Source of the DNA: Oxalobacteraceae bacterium | GTDB taxonomy: Bacteria; Pseudomonadota; Gammaproteobacteria; Burkholderiales; Burkholderiaceae_D | NCBI GenBank assembly: GCA_021768485.1 | Contig: JAIZVZ010000004.1 | Location: 1 to 64,000, forward strand | Direction: 5' to 3' | DNA: 64,000 nucleotides | Part shown: positions 1 through 10,946 of the stretch, one piece after another | Layout of the letters: every line of letters begins with the position of its first letter | Numbering within the stretch: the first letter of the stretch is position 1 | Notes under the pieces: generated by a model | Seen by the model: the letters and a program-made list of their open reading frames with translations, nothing else | The model's database searches: none | Told to the model about the DNA's origin: nothing | Translations under genes and position numbers: made by a program

Positions 1-708
1 CGGGCCGGCGTGCATTTCCATGCCGCTCACCACGCAGTCGTACCACGACAGGCCGAGCACGGCCGGCACCACGCCGATCACCTTGCCGGCGTCTTCGAGG
101 ATCGGCCCCTGCTCGATATGGGCCTCGAAATAATAGCCGATCGGATGCTGGCCCGGCACCTCGTCGCCGCGATAGCCGATGCGCGCCAATTCCTCGCCGA
201 CCGACTTGCCGTCGACATCCTTGGCGGCATAGGCATGCTCGAGCGAAAAGGCGCCGCAAAACACGCCCGAGCCCATCATCACCGGCACGAAGCGCGATCC
301 TTCCTCATTGGTCCAGAACGCCACCTCGATCGGCGCCGCCGTGCGTATGCCGTGGTCGTTGAGCGTGCGCACCACTTCAAGCGCGGCCAGCACGCCGTAA
401 TTGCCATCGAACTTGCCGCCGGTCGGCTGGGTATCGATATGGCTGCCCGCCACCACCGGCGGCAAGGCCGGATTGCTGCCGGCGCGGCGCATGAAGACAT
501 TGCCGATCTGATCGACGGTGACGCTCATGCCGGCCTCGCGGCCCCAGCGCACCACCAGGTCGCGCCCCTGCTTGTCGAGATCGGTCAGCGCCAGGCGCTT
601 GACGCCGCCCTTGGCGGTGGCACCGATTTCAGCCAGCGTCATCAGCGATTGCCACAGGCGCTCGCCGTCGATACGCAAGTCGGCCATTTTCATTGTTGCG
701 TCGTCCAT
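1..708 (-). CDS. N-carbamoyl-beta-alanine / N-carbamoyl-amino acid amidohydrolase (Zn-dependent, M20 family), 3' end outside window
   Basis: The window holds the first 236 residues; the frame is open to base 1, so the gene is cut by the window edge, not broken. The family removes the carbamoyl group from N-carbamoyl amino acids, giving the amino acid, CO2 and ammonia; after dihydropyrimidinase the expected substrate is N-carbamoyl-beta-alanine or its 2-methyl form. Visible metal-site motifs of the carbamoylase/allantoate amidohydrolase family are GSHIDTQPTGGKFDG, TNEEGSRF and EAHIEQGP. The ATG at 706-708 is chosen because GAGGAG lies 8 bases upstream; ATGs at 691-693 and 685-687 are alternatives. 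It is the sixth gene of the minus-strand pyrimidine operon, 50 bases after dihydropyrimidinase. Allantoate amidohydrolase is a relative with the same fold, but the preTA context argues for the pyrimidine role. Confidence 0.88.
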   Translation of the reverse strand, partial: MDDATMKMADLRIDGERLWQSLMTLAEIGATAKGGVKRLALTDLDKQGRDLVVRWGREAGMSVTVDQIGNVFMRRAGSNPALPPVVAGSHIDTQPTGGKFDGNYGVLAALEVVRTLNDHGIRTAAPIEVAFWTNEEGSRFVPVMMGSGVFCGAFSLEHAYAAKDVDGKSVGEELARIGYRGDEVPGQHPIGYYFEAHIEQGPILEDAGKVIGVVPAVLGLSWYDCVVSGMEMHAGP

Positions 709-758
709 CGGACCTGCTCCTCGTTTGAATAGGGTTTGCTGCTATCGGATCGCCGCAT

Positions 759-2177
<1,419 letters not shown>

Positions 2178-2249
2178 CTACGCCGCATGCACTTTACTTT
2201 ACACCGCGCCGCGTGGGCCTTGCCAACGAAATTGCAGCTGCGATCGAAC

Positions 2250-3740
2250 TCACCCCTGCTGCAGCGCGGCGCCGGCGGCCGGCGCCGTCCTCTGGCCCAG
2301 CATCGCCAGGCCATAGACAAGCGCCGAAATGGCGATGCCGACAAACCAGGCATATGTGTAGAGCAGCTTGAAGCCGTCGGCCACGCCGGGAAAGGCGGCC
2401 GGAAAGGCCGCATTCAAAAACCCGGGCAGATTGGGCAAGACGCCGGCCGCAAATGCGAGGATGGCGGCCTTGTTCCAGCCCTTGCCGTACGAATACTTGC
2501 CGCCCTCCAGATACAGCTGGTCGACTTCCAGGCGCGTGCCGCGAATGAAATAGTAATCGACGATCAAAATGCCGGCAATCGGCCCCAGCAGGGCCGAATA
2601 GCCGACCAGCCAGGTGAAGATATAACCCTGGGTCGAGGCCAGTATCTTCCACGGCATCATGGCGATTGCGATAAAGGCCGTGATATAGCCGCCGGTGCGA
2701 TAGGAAATCGCTTTCGGATTGAGCGAAGAAAAATCATAAGCCGGGCCGACCAGATTGGCCGCCAGATTGACGCTGACGGTGTCGATCAGCATCACCAGCA
2801 AGGCGATCAGCACCGCCGCGCCGGTCATGCGGCTGGCCAGGTCGACCGGATCCCAGATCGCCTTGCCGTACAAGACCACGGTGGCCGAGGTGACGATTAC
2901 CGCCAGCATCGCCAGCAAGCCCATCGGCACCGGCAAGCCGACGCTCTGACCCAGTATCTGATCGCGCTGGGTTTTCGCAAAGCGGGTAAAGTCGGGAATG
3001 TTGAGCGCCAGCGTGGCCCAGAAGCCGACCATTGCCGTCAGCGACGGCCAGAACGTCGACCAGAATTGGCCCGCTTTTTGACCGCCGGCGACGAACTGCG
3101 ACGGCTGATGCAGAATCGGGCCGAAGCTGCCGGCCTTTTGATAGACCCAGCCGAGCAGCACGAAGCAGATGACGATCTTCAGGGGCGCGGTATAGGTTTC
3201 AAGCTTGCGGATCGCATCCATGCCGTGCACGATGTACCAGAACTGGATCGCCCAGAACACCAGAAAACAGACGAACTGGGCACCGTTGATGCCGAGGCCG
3301 GCGATCTCGGCGCCGCCCAGCGGATGCCCGAGCAGCACCCCGGCCAGCGTGTAAATCATCTGCCCGCCAAACCAGGTCTGAATGCCGTACCAGCCGCAGG
3401 CGACGATGGCGCGCATCAGGGCCGGCAAACGGGCGCCGGTGGTGCCGAACGAGGCGCGCGCCAGCACGGCATAAGGAATGCCGTATTTGGTGCCGGCATG
3501 GCCGATCAGCAGCATCGGCACCAGCACGATGGCATTGGCCAGAAATACCGTCAGCACCGCCTGCCAGGCAGACATGCCGTTTTCGATCAGGCTGGCCGAC
3601 AAGGTATAGGCCGGAATACACATCACCATGCCGACCCACAGCGCGGCAAAATGATACCAGCGCCAGGTGCGCTGGGCCGCAGTGGTCGGCGCCAGATCGT
3701 CATTCCAGAGCGCCGTCGCTACAGTGTTGTCGTTTTTCAC
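2250..3740 (-). CDS. NCS1 family nucleobase permease (uracil/thymine/allantoin/hydantoin type)
   Basis: Inner-membrane importer of the nucleobase-cation-symport-1 family, about 496 residues with roughly 12 hydrophobic segments. It has the family's N-terminal pattern (LWNDDLAPT, then RTWRWYHFAALWVGM, then the helix ending in SLIENGMS) and the GIPYAVLARASFG stretch that lines the substrate site in Mhp1-like carriers. It probably brings in uracil, thymine or a dihydropyrimidine for the operon; allantoin or hydantoin cannot be excluded from sequence alone. A TTG at 3753-3755 is in frame, but that TTG is itself part of the likely Shine-Dalgarno (TTGGAG), with GGAG 9 bases before GTG 3738-3740, so the GTG is taken as the start. 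It sits 93 bases after preA and 98 bases before dihydropyrimidinase. Confidence 0.9.
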   Translation of the reverse strand: MKNDNTVATALWNDDLAPTTAAQRTWRWYHFAALWVGMVMCIPAYTLSASLIENGMSAWQAVLTVFLANAIVLVPMLLIGHAGTKYGIPYAVLARASFGTTGARLPALMRAIVACGWYGIQTWFGGQMIYTLAGVLLGHPLGGAEIAGLGINGAQFVCFLVFWAIQFWYIVHGMDAIRKLETYTAPLKIVICFVLLGWVYQKAGSFGPILHQPSQFVAGGQKAGQFWSTFWPSLTAMVGFWATLALNIPDFTRFAKTQRDQILGQSVGLPVPMGLLAMLAVIVTSATVVLYGKAIWDPVDLASRMTGAAVLIALLVMLIDTVSVNLAANLVGPAYDFSSLNPKAISYRTGGYITAFIAIAMMPWKILASTQGYIFTWLVGYSALLGPIAGILIVDYYFIRGTRLEVDQLYLEGGKYSYGKGWNKAAILAFAAGVLPNLPGFLNAAFPAAFPGVADGFKLLYTYAWFVGIAISALVYGLAMLGQRTAPAAGAALQQG

Positions 3741-3749
3741 AGATGAATT

Positions 3750-3753
3750 CTCC
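3750..3753 (-). promoter_or_regulatory. Shine-Dalgarno that decides the permease start
   Basis: GGAG on the minus strand, 9 bases before the GTG at 3738-3740. It overlaps the alternative TTG start, which therefore is unlikely to be used. Confidence 0.6.
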
Positions 3754-3833
3754 AAAGTCTTGATAAATAGTGTTACTGATTATGCAAATGCATTTCCCGC
3801 GCATGCCGATTGCCTTGCCGCCGGCGGGCAGGC

Positions 3834-5105
3834 TCAGCCGCTGGCCTGCGGATTGCGCCGATCCTGGGTCCAGTTCATGTACGGCTTGCCCGTCTGCTGC
3901 ACGACCATGGAAATGCAGCCGGCCACCGGGCAGGTAATCTCGCACAGATTGCAACCGACACATTCCTGGCTGATCACTTCATAGCGACGGCTGCCGTCGT
4001 CGGCGATCAGTTGCGCAATCGACTGGTGCGAAGTGTCTTCGCAAGCGATATGGCATTTGCCGCAGGCGATGCACAGGCTCTGGTCGATAGCGGCGATGAC
4101 CTGATAATTCATGTCCAGGTATTTCCAGTCGGTGGTATGGGCCAGCGCTTTACCGGCAAAGGCCGCAATAGTAGCGTACCCTTTGCCATCCATCCAGCGC
4201 GACAGGCCATCCTTCATTTCCTCGACGATGCGAAAACCGTGCAGCATGGCCGCCGTGCACACCTGCACCGAGCCGGCGCCGAGCGCCAGAAATTCGGCGG
4301 CGTCGCGCCAGTTGCCGATGCCGCCAATGCCGGAAATCGGCAAACCGGCGGTCTGCGGATCGCGTGCGATCTCGGCCACCATGTTCAGTGCGATCGGCTT
4401 GACCGCCGGGCCGCAATAGCCGCCGTGCGTACTGGCGCCGCCGACGATGGGACGGGCGATCATGCGGTCGAGGTCGACCGCGGTGATCGAGTTGATGGTA
4501 TTGATCAGCGATACGGCGTCGGCGCCGCCGGCATGCGCGGCGCGCGCCGGCAGGCGGATGTCGGTAATATTCGGAGTCAGCTTGACGATCACCGGCAAGC
4601 GGCTATAACGCTTGCACCAGCGCGTGACCATCTCCACATATTCGGGCACCTGGCCGACAGCTGCGCCCATGCCGCGCTCGGGCATGCCGTGCGGACAGCC
4701 GAAATTGAGTTCGATGCCATCGGCGCCGGTAGCCTCGACCAGCGGCAAGATGTCTTTCCAGCTCTGTTCGACACACGGCAGCATCAGCGACACGATCACG
4801 GCGCGGTCGGGCCAGTCCTTTTTCACCTGCGTAATTTCGCGCAGATTGATTTCGAGGCTGCGGTCGGTAATCAGTTCGATATTGTTAAAACCGATCACTT
4901 CGCGGTTCTTGCCGTAATGGGCCGAGTAGCGCGACGAGACGTTGACCGGCGGCGGATCTTCGCCCAGGGTCTTCCAGACCACCCCGCCCCAGCCGGCCTC
5001 GAAGGCCCGCACCACGTTGTAGGCTTTATCGGTCGGCGGCGCGGAGGCCAGCCAGAATGGATTCGGGGCCTTGATCCCGGCAAAGACAATCGACAGATCA
5101 GCCAT
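3834..5105 (-). CDS. preA: NAD-dependent dihydropyrimidine dehydrogenase, subunit PreA
   Basis: Catalytic subunit (423 residues) of the PreTA complex, which reduces uracil and thymine to the 5,6-dihydro forms with NADH. The N-terminal two thirds is a dihydroorotate-dehydrogenase-like FMN barrel (MADLSIVFAGIKAPNPFWLAS at the start; ELNFGCPHGMPERGMG with the Cys and nearby residues of the active-site loop). The C-terminus carries two 4Fe-4S motifs, CIACGKCHIAC and CVGCNLCEITCPVAGC, as in the mammalian DPD C-terminal region. The frame is open upstream to 5255, but MADLS at 5103-5105 is the family start and has AAGG 7 bases before it, inside the end of preT. Only 2 bases separate the preT stop and this start, so translation is probably coupled. 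Confidence 0.96.
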   Translation of the reverse strand: MADLSIVFAGIKAPNPFWLASAPPTDKAYNVVRAFEAGWGGVVWKTLGEDPPPVNVSSRYSAHYGKNREVIGFNNIELITDRSLEINLREITQVKKDWPDRAVIVSLMLPCVEQSWKDILPLVEATGADGIELNFGCPHGMPERGMGAAVGQVPEYVEMVTRWCKRYSRLPVIVKLTPNITDIRLPARAAHAGGADAVSLINTINSITAVDLDRMIARPIVGGASTHGGYCGPAVKPIALNMVAEIARDPQTAGLPISGIGGIGNWRDAAEFLALGAGSVQVCTAAMLHGFRIVEEMKDGLSRWMDGKGYATIAAFAGKALAHTTDWKYLDMNYQVIAAIDQSLCIACGKCHIACEDTSHQSIAQLIADDGSRRYEVISQECVGCNLCEITCPVAGCISMVVQQTGKPYMNWTQDRRNPQASG

Positions 5106-5107
5106 GC

Positions 5108-6574
5108 TTATGCCTTCACGGTAGAGGATGCGGTTGGAGATGCGCTTGCAAATGCGCTTGCCGGGGCCGCGCGCAAATCGAAGTCGATTGCCTGCGCCGC
5201 CAGTTTGCCGTGCTGTACCGCCTGCACCGTCAAATCCTGTCCCGGGCCGACGCAATCGCCGCCGGCATAAATGCCGGCCACGCTGGTGCGCAGATGGACA
5301 TCGACCACGATTTTTTCGCTGACTTTGTCACGCGGATTATCACCCGGACTGCGCCCCGTCCGGCCGCCCTCACGCTGCACTTGTGCCGCCAGCGCGCCGC
5401 GCAGGCTGGCACTGTCGAGACTCTGGCCGATGGCCTTGAAAATGCCTTCGGCGGCAATCTCGAAGGTGGCCCCGGTAGCCTGCAAGACGCCGGCCTCGAG
5501 CGCGGTTTTTTCGAAGCGCATGCCGCGCACCCGGCCCGCATCATCGAGCAAGACTTGCTGCGGCTGGGCCCAGGTCAGCATGCGCACGCCGTGCTGCAGC
5601 GCGATCTGCCGTTCGTGGCCGGTGGCCGACATGGCGCCGGCATCGCGCCGATAGACGAGGCTCACTTCCTGCGCGCCGAGCCGCACCAGCTGCACCGCAA
5701 TATCAATGGCGGTGTTGCCGGCGCCAAGCACGATGGCACGCGCCGGCACCGGCATTTGCGTCAGGTCCTCGGCCTGGCGCAGCGCGGCGATATAGTCGAC
5801 TGCCGCCAGCAGGCCCGGCGCATCTTCGCCGGCCAGGCCGAGGCGGCGGCTGGCAGCCAGGCCCAGCCCCAGAAACACGGCGTCATAGCTCGCATGCAAA
5901 TCCTGCAGCGACAGATTGGCGCCCAGCACCTGACCGTAGCGGATCGTGATGCCGCCGATCTCGAGCAAAAACGCGATTTCCTTTTGCGCGATGGCGTCGG
6001 TCAATTTATATTTTGCAATGCCGTATTCATTCAGGCCGCCCGGCTTGGCCCGGGCTTCGAAGACCACCACCTCATGGCCGAGCATGGCCAGGCGGTGCGC
6101 GCACGACAGCCCGGCCGGGCCGGCGCCGACCACCGCCACGGTCTTGCCGCTGGCGCTGGCGCGCACAAACGGATGGACGGGAAAAACCATGTGATCGGTC
6201 GCATGACGCTGCAACAGGCCGATCTTGACCGGCTGCCCTTCTTGTCCGTGATTGCGCACGCAAGCCTGTTCGCACAGGATTTCGGTCGGGCAGACGCGGG
6301 CACAGCTGGCGCCGAGAATATTTTGCTGCAAGATGACCTGGGCCGCTCCATTCACATTATCGTTGGCGATATGTGAAATGAAACTGGCGATATCGATTTC
6401 CGAAGGACAGGCGCGCGTGCACGGCGCATCGTAGCAATACAGACAGCGCGCGCTTTCTATTGCGGCCTGGCGCGCCGTCAGCGGCGGCGCCAGGTCGGTG
6501 AAGCGCGCCTCGAGCGCCTTCCGCGCCTCCGGCGTGCCGGCTGCATGGGCTATATGTTGCAGATTTGCAATCAT
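5108..6574 (-). CDS. preT: NAD-dependent dihydropyrimidine dehydrogenase, subunit PreT
   Basis: Electron-input subunit (488 residues) of PreTA, homologous to the glutamate synthase small subunit and the N-terminal half of DPD. N-terminal 4Fe-4S cysteines are seen in CLYCYDAPCTRACP and CARVCPTEILCEQAC. An FAD-binding GxGxxG follows (VVGAGPAGLSCAHRLA) and then a second dinucleotide fold for NAD(P)H (VLGAGNTAIDIAVQ). It passes electrons from NADH through FAD and the clusters to PreA. The ATG at 6572-6574 has AGGAA upstream. The last residues (Ala/Ser/Thr-rich) run into the preA ribosome-binding site. Confidence 0.95.
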   Translation of the reverse strand: MIANLQHIAHAAGTPEARKALEARFTDLAPPLTARQAAIESARCLYCYDAPCTRACPSEIDIASFISHIANDNVNGAAQVILQQNILGASCARVCPTEILCEQACVRNHGQEGQPVKIGLLQRHATDHMVFPVHPFVRASASGKTVAVVGAGPAGLSCAHRLAMLGHEVVVFEARAKPGGLNEYGIAKYKLTDAIAQKEIAFLLEIGGITIRYGQVLGANLSLQDLHASYDAVFLGLGLAASRRLGLAGEDAPGLLAAVDYIAALRQAEDLTQMPVPARAIVLGAGNTAIDIAVQLVRLGAQEVSLVYRRDAGAMSATGHERQIALQHGVRMLTWAQPQQVLLDDAGRVRGMRFEKTALEAGVLQATGATFEIAAEGIFKAIGQSLDSASLRGALAAQVQREGGRTGRSPGDNPRDKVSEKIVVDVHLRTSVAGIYAGGDCVGPGQDLTVQAVQHGKLAAQAIDFDLRAAPASAFASASPTASSTVKA

Positions 6575-6664
6575 TCTTAATTCCTATCACTTACTGTAAA
6601 GAACAATCGGAACGACTTCACAAGCCGGATGAGCGCAGCATGGCCGCCGCTGGCACGTACGCTC

Positions 6665-8167
6665 TTACTTCATCTGCGGGAAAGCAAATTCCGCACCTGC
6701 GCTCGCCGTGTTCGGCCAGCGCTGCATCACTGCCTTGTGGCGGGTATAAAAACGCACGCCTTCGGGGCCATAGACATGGTGATCGCCGAACATGCTGCGC
6801 TTCCAGCCGCCAAAGCTGCTAAAGGCCATTGGCACCGGCAGCGGCACGTTGACGCCGACCATGCCGACCTGGATCTGGCGCACGAATTCGCGCGCCACGC
6901 CACCGTCACGGGTATAAATGGCCACGCCGTTGCCATATTCGTGGGCATTGACCAATTCAATCGCCGCACCAATATCGGGCGTACGCACCATGCACAGCAC
7001 CGGTCCAAAAATTTCATCTCGGTAAATCGACATCGCCGGCGTCACATGGTCGAACAGCGTGCCGCCGACAAAAAAGCCCTCTTCACGGCCGGCAACGACG
7101 AGCTGGCGGCCATCGACGACCAGCGTCGCCCCCTCGGCCACGCCGGCGCTAATCATCGCTTCGATGCGCTGCTTGGCGGCCAGCGACACCACCGGGCCCA
7201 TTTCGGCGCCGGCCGCCATGCCGTCGGCAATTTTCAAGGCGCGGATACGCGCGCTCAGGGTGTCGCGCAGTTGATCGGCGGCGGCGCCAACGGCCACCAC
7301 CACCGAAATCGCCATGCAGCGCTCGCCGGCGGCACCGAAGGCGGCGCCGATCAGGGCATCGACCGTCATCTCCATGTCGGCATCGGGCATCACCACCATG
7401 TGATTCTTGGCCCCGCCGAGCGCCTGCACACGCTTGCCCGTCGCGCAGCCGCGCGCATAAATATATTCGGCGATCGCGGTCGAACCGACAAAACTGATGG
7501 CCTGCACCGCGGGATGGTCGAGCAGCGCATCGACTGCCACCTTGTCGCCCTGAATCACATTGAACACGCCGTCGGGCAAGCCGGCCTGCTTCAGTAACTG
7601 CGCATGCAGCAGGGACGGCGAGGGATCGCGCTCGGACGGCTTCAAGATGAAAGTATTGCCGCACGCCAATGCAACCGGAAACATCCACATCGGCACCATC
7701 ACCGGGAAATTAAATGGCGTGATGCCGGCCACCACGCCCAAGGGCTGGCGCAGCGACCAGGCATCGATGCCGCGCGCGATCTGCTCGGTCGATTCGCCCT
7801 TGAGCAAGTGCGGGATACCGACGGCAAACTCGACCACTTCGATACCGCGCGCCACTTCGCCCTGGGCATCGGCAAAGGTCTTGCCGTGCTCGCGCGTGAG
7901 CATGGCGGCAAATTCATCGGCATGCTCGTGCATCAATTGCAGATATCTGAACAGCACGCGCGCGCGCGTCAGCGGCGGCGTCGCCGCCCACGCCGGAAAG
8001 GCGGCGGCGGCGGCGGCCACGGCGGCCTCGACTTCATCGACAGTTCCGAGCGCGACACGGCCGATTGCCGTGCCCAGCGCCGGATTATAGACATCGGCGT
8101 AGCGCTCACCGAGCGTGTCGACGCTGAGGCCGTTGATAAAATGCGGTACCGTATAGCGACTGTTCAT
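6665..8167 (-). CDS. mmsA: CoA-acylating (methyl)malonate-semialdehyde dehydrogenase
   Basis: Aldehyde dehydrogenase superfamily protein of 500 residues. The MmsA/IolA branch is indicated by [22 protein letters not shown], the catalytic cysteine in AGERCMAIS and [11 protein letters not shown] near the end. The enzyme turns malonate semialdehyde to acetyl-CoA and methylmalonate semialdehyde to propionyl-CoA. In this operon it fits as the last step for beta-alanine (from uracil) and beta-aminoisobutyrate (from thymine) after transamination; the needed transaminase is not in the window and may lie left of base 1. It is the first gene of the operon, 90 bases before preT. Valine or myo-inositol degradation are other roles of the family, but no neighbour here supports them. 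Confidence 0.92.
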   Translation of the reverse strand: MNSRYTVPHFINGLSVDTLGERYADVYNPALGTAIGRVALGTVDEVEAAVAAAAAAFPAWAATPPLTRARVLFRYLQLMHEHADEFAAMLTREHGKTFADAQGEVARGIEVVEFAVGIPHLLKGESTEQIARGIDAWSLRQPLGVVAGITPFNFPVMVPMWMFPVALACGNTFILKPSERDPSPSLLHAQLLKQAGLPDGVFNVIQGDKVAVDALLDHPAVQAISFVGSTAIAEYIYARGCATGKRVQALGGAKNHMVVMPDADMEMTVDALIGAAFGAAGERCMAISVVVAVGAAADQLRDTLSARIRALKIADGMAAGAEMGPVVSLAAKQRIEAMISAGVAEGATLVVDGRQLVVAGREEGFFVGGTLFDHVTPAMSIYRDEIFGPVLCMVRTPDIGAAIELVNAHEYGNGVAIYTRDGGVAREFVRQIQVGMVGVNVPLPVPMAFSSFGGWKRSMFGDHHVYGPEGVRFYTRHKAVMQRWPNTASAGAEFAFPQMK

Positions 8168-8629
8168 GATGGTTTCCTGGTTGTCCGTGCAGCCTGTGCG
8201 GCAGGCCTGCGTTATAAAAAAAAGAGAAAAAAAGAGAAGCGCAAGCGGGCGGCGACCTCGCCGCTGCCTGTTGAAAAAGTCGGGAAATATTATCGTTAAT
8301 CAGTCATGGCAATCAGCATGCCAGTGATGATTAAAATCAATCATTTGCAATAAATCAAAGCGCCTGCCGGGGCTGCCGGCTCTGGCGCAAGACGATGCCA
8401 CGGCCACCAACAACATCGCGCCACCCCCGCGCATGGACTCAAGCCAATATTACGCAGATCAGCGACGGCCGGCAATCGTTTCAGGCAATCGCAAGCATGC
8501 CGTTTCAGCTGGCAGCAAATTCAGCACCGATCTCGATCTTACCTAAAAACAAGCTCACCAGACCCCGGCAACAATGCTGAAGCCTTGCTATGATGGCATG
8601 CTCAACGCCATTCTTCCGACAGGATATCC
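8168..8629. other. divergent intergenic region between the pyrimidine operon and the class III alcohol dehydrogenase
   Basis: This 462-base stretch must hold promoters for both directions. It contains an A-rich tract at about 8215-8240 and an imperfect AT-rich inverted repeat at 8325-8343 (TGATGATTAAAATCAATCA), a possible regulator site. No convincing gene is seen; the short frame at 8395-8580 has no ribosome-binding site or recognisable product. No regulator gene of the RutR/PydR type is present next to the operon. Confidence 0.4.
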
Positions 8630-9736
8630 ATGAAAACCAAAGCTGCAGTCGCCTGGAAAGCCGGCGCCCCCCTCACCATCGAAGAAGTCGACCTGGCCGG
8701 GCCGCGCGCCGGCGAAGTGCTGGTCGAAATCAAGGCCACCGGCATTTGCCACACTGATTACTACACCTTGTCGGGCGCCGACCCGGAAGGTATTTTCCCG
8801 GCCATTCTCGGCCATGAAGGCGCCGGCCTGGTGCTCGAAGTCGGCGCCGGTGTCACCAGCGTGCAAAAAGACGACCACGTGATCGCGCTCTATACGCCGG
8901 AATGCCGGCAATGCAAATTCTGCCTGTCGCGCAAGACCAATCTGTGCCAGGCGATCCGCTCGACGCAGGGGCGCGGTCTGATGCCGGACGGCACCTCGCG
9001 CTTTTCGCTCGACGGCAAGCCGATTTTCCATTACATGGGCACCTCGACTTTTTCCAACTATATCGTGGTACCCGAAATCGCGCTGGCCAAGATCCGCACC
9101 GATGCCCCGTTCGACAAGGCCTGCTATATCGGCTGCGGCGTGACCACCGGCGTCGGCGCCGTGGTGTTTTCGGCCAAGGTCGAAGCCGGCGCCAATGTGG
9201 TCGTGTTCGGCCTCGGCGGCATCGGTCTGAACGTGATCCAGGCCGCGAAAATGGTCGGCGCCGGCAAGATCATCGGCGTCGACCTCAATCCGCGGCGCGA
9301 AGCGATGGCGCGCCGATTCGGCATGACCGACTTCATCAATCCGAAAGATGTGGCCAATGTGGTCGACCACATCGCGGCCCTGACCGACGGCGGCGCCGAT
9401 TATTCGTTCGAATGCATCGGCAACACGACCACCATGCGCCAGGCGCTCGAGTGTACCCACAAGGGCTGGGGGCAATCGTTCATCATTGGCGTCGCCGCGG
9501 CCGGCCAGGAAATTTCGACGCGGCCGTTCCAGCTCGTCACCGGCCGCCAGTGGAAAGGCTCGGCCTTTGGCGGCGCGCGCGGCCGAACCGACGTCCCGAC
9601 CATCGTCGACTGGTATATGGACGGCAAGATCAATATCGACGATCTGATCACGCACACACTGCCTCTGGAACGGATCAACGAAGGTTTCGATCTGATGAAA
9701 AGCGGCGAATCGATCCGCTCGGTGGTGCTGTTTTAA
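8630..9736 (+). CDS. frmA: S-(hydroxymethyl)glutathione dehydrogenase / class III alcohol dehydrogenase
   Basis: Zinc-dependent medium-chain dehydrogenase of 368 residues that oxidises S-hydroxymethylglutathione (formaldehyde plus glutathione) to S-formylglutathione with NAD+, and can also reduce S-nitrosoglutathione. Catalytic zinc ligands are Cys40 (TGICHTDYYTLSG), His62 (GHEGAG) and Cys169 (YIGCGVTTG). The structural zinc is held by Cys92, Cys95, Cys98 and Cys106. The NAD fold is FGLGGIGLNVIQ near residue 195. The start ATG follows an AGGA. The usual partner, S-formylglutathione hydrolase, and the repressor frmR are not next to it and were not seen in the window. Confidence 0.96.
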   Translation: MKTKAAVAWKAGAPLTIEEVDLAGPRAGEVLVEIKATGICHTDYYTLSGADPEGIFPAILGHEGAGLVLEVGAGVTSVQKDDHVIALYTPECRQCKFCLSRKTNLCQAIRSTQGRGLMPDGTSRFSLDGKPIFHYMGTSTFSNYIVVPEIALAKIRTDAPFDKACYIGCGVTTGVGAVVFSAKVEAGANVVVFGLGGIGLNVIQAAKMVGAGKIIGVDLNPRREAMARRFGMTDFINPKDVANVVDHIAALTDGGADYSFECIGNTTTMRQALECTHKGWGQSFIIGVAAAGQEISTRPFQLVTGRQWKGSAFGGARGRTDVPTIVDWYMDGKINIDDLITHTLPLERINEGFDLMKSGESIRSVVLF

Positions 9737-9811
9737 TCGCGGTGCTCAGTCACGCCCCGAAAAAAAAGCGGCCCGGAAACGGCGCCGCTGGCAGCTGAGC
9801 AGGTGAGGCGG

Positions 9812-9837
9812 CCTTGCCGGCATTGACGCCGGCAAGG
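9812..9837. terminator. inverted repeat between two convergent genes
   Basis: CCTTGCCGGC, a 6-base loop, then GCCGGCAAGG. It lies between the frmA stop and the stop of the convergent metallo-hydrolase gene. There is no clear T-run on either side, so terminator function is plausible rather than shown. Confidence 0.4.
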
Positions 9838-9849
9838 GCCCGGACCACT

Positions 9850-10812
9850 TTAGTGCGGGATCGAATAATTGACTGGCAACCACTCGAAATGCTTGCCATT
9901 GGCACGCAGACGGCCAATGCCCGGGAAAGAAACATGGGCGGCGGCAATCAGGTAAGCGTTCTCGGCGGCATCGGCATAGATTTTTTGACGCTGGGCGATG
10001 CCGGCCTTGCTGTCGTCGTCAAAGCTGATCGTGATGTCGGGACGGCCGAACTGGACCGAGGCCACATGCACGAGGTCGCCCCAGACCAGCAGTTTCTGGC
10101 CCCGGCTTTCGACCAGATAGCTGGTGTGGCCCGGCGTGTGGCCATGGGTGGCCACCGCCTTGATGCCCGGCGTCAAATCGGTATCGCCGTCGAACGGCTT
10201 GAATTTGCCGGCCGCGACATAGGGGCCGACCGACGCCATGGCGCCCTGAAACGAGGCTTTGCGGGCAGCCGGCGCCTTATCGAGATTGGCCTGACTGAGG
10301 CGGTAATCGGCTTCGCGCTTGTCGGCGCGCACGATAGCGTTCGGAAACACGATTTTGCCGTCCGCCATCAAGCCGCCGACATGGTCGCCATGCATGTGCG
10401 TGATATAGATTTCATCGACTTGCTCGGGCTGGTAACCGGCCGCCTGCAAATTGCGCACCAGGCGCCCCACGGTCGGCCCGAACAGGCTACCGGCACCGGT
10501 ATCGATCAAGATCAGCTTGGAACCGGTATTGATCAGGAAGGCATTGAACGAGGTTTCCAGCGGGCTTTTCAGATAAGACTTGGCCAGCATCTGATCGACT
10601 TGCGGCGGCGTGACGCTGTTGAGCAAGGTATTGACCGGCAATTCGACGGTACCGTCCGACAAGGCTGTGACTTCAAAATCGCCGAGAATCACGCGGTAAT
10701 AGCCGGGGGCGGCGACCTTGCTCAGCGGCGCGGCAGCTTGCGCGCCGCCGGCAACGACAGACAGGCCCAGCGTGACGGCCAAGGCGGCACGCAAAAAAGG
10801 ACGGATGATCAT
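9850..10812 (-). CDS. exported MBL-fold metallo-hydrolase
   Basis: Metallo-beta-lactamase-fold protein of about 320 residues with a signal peptide (MIIRPFLRAALAV..., hydrophobic core, cleavage likely after AGGAQA). The zinc motif is THMHGDHVGG, followed by the later histidines in ATHGHTPGHTSYLV and the Asp of VWGDLVH. Domain order and the C-terminal AAHVSFPGIG resemble periplasmic quorum-quenching-lactonase-like hydrolases; the true substrate is unknown. The frame is open to 10890, but the ATG at 10810-10812 has GAGG 7 bases upstream and begins the signal peptide. It is a single gene, convergent with frmA. Confidence 0.85.
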   Translation of the reverse strand: MIIRPFLRAALAVTLGLSVVAGGAQAAAPLSKVAAPGYYRVILGDFEVTALSDGTVELPVNTLLNSVTPPQVDQMLAKSYLKSPLETSFNAFLINTGSKLILIDTGAGSLFGPTVGRLVRNLQAAGYQPEQVDEIYITHMHGDHVGGLMADGKIVFPNAIVRADKREADYRLSQANLDKAPAARKASFQGAMASVGPYVAAGKFKPFDGDTDLTPGIKAVATHGHTPGHTSYLVESRGQKLLVWGDLVHVASVQFGRPDITISFDDDSKAGIAQRQKIYADAAENAYLIAAAHVSFPGIGRLRANGKHFEWLPVNYSIPH

Positions 10813-10946
10813 GTTTTTTCCTCGCTCAAAACAGTATGGGAAGGTCTTGCAGACGCATATTCCGTAATTGGCTACAAGACAAAAATGCAATTATGCCTAA
10901 TTCCAGGGCCGGCTGCCGAAACTGCGCGGACGATTCTGCATCTGCC

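Noticed and set aside
1-708. Carbamoyl hydrolase as a broken gene
   Set aside because: The frame is open to the window edge with good motifs; it is cut by the window, not mutated.
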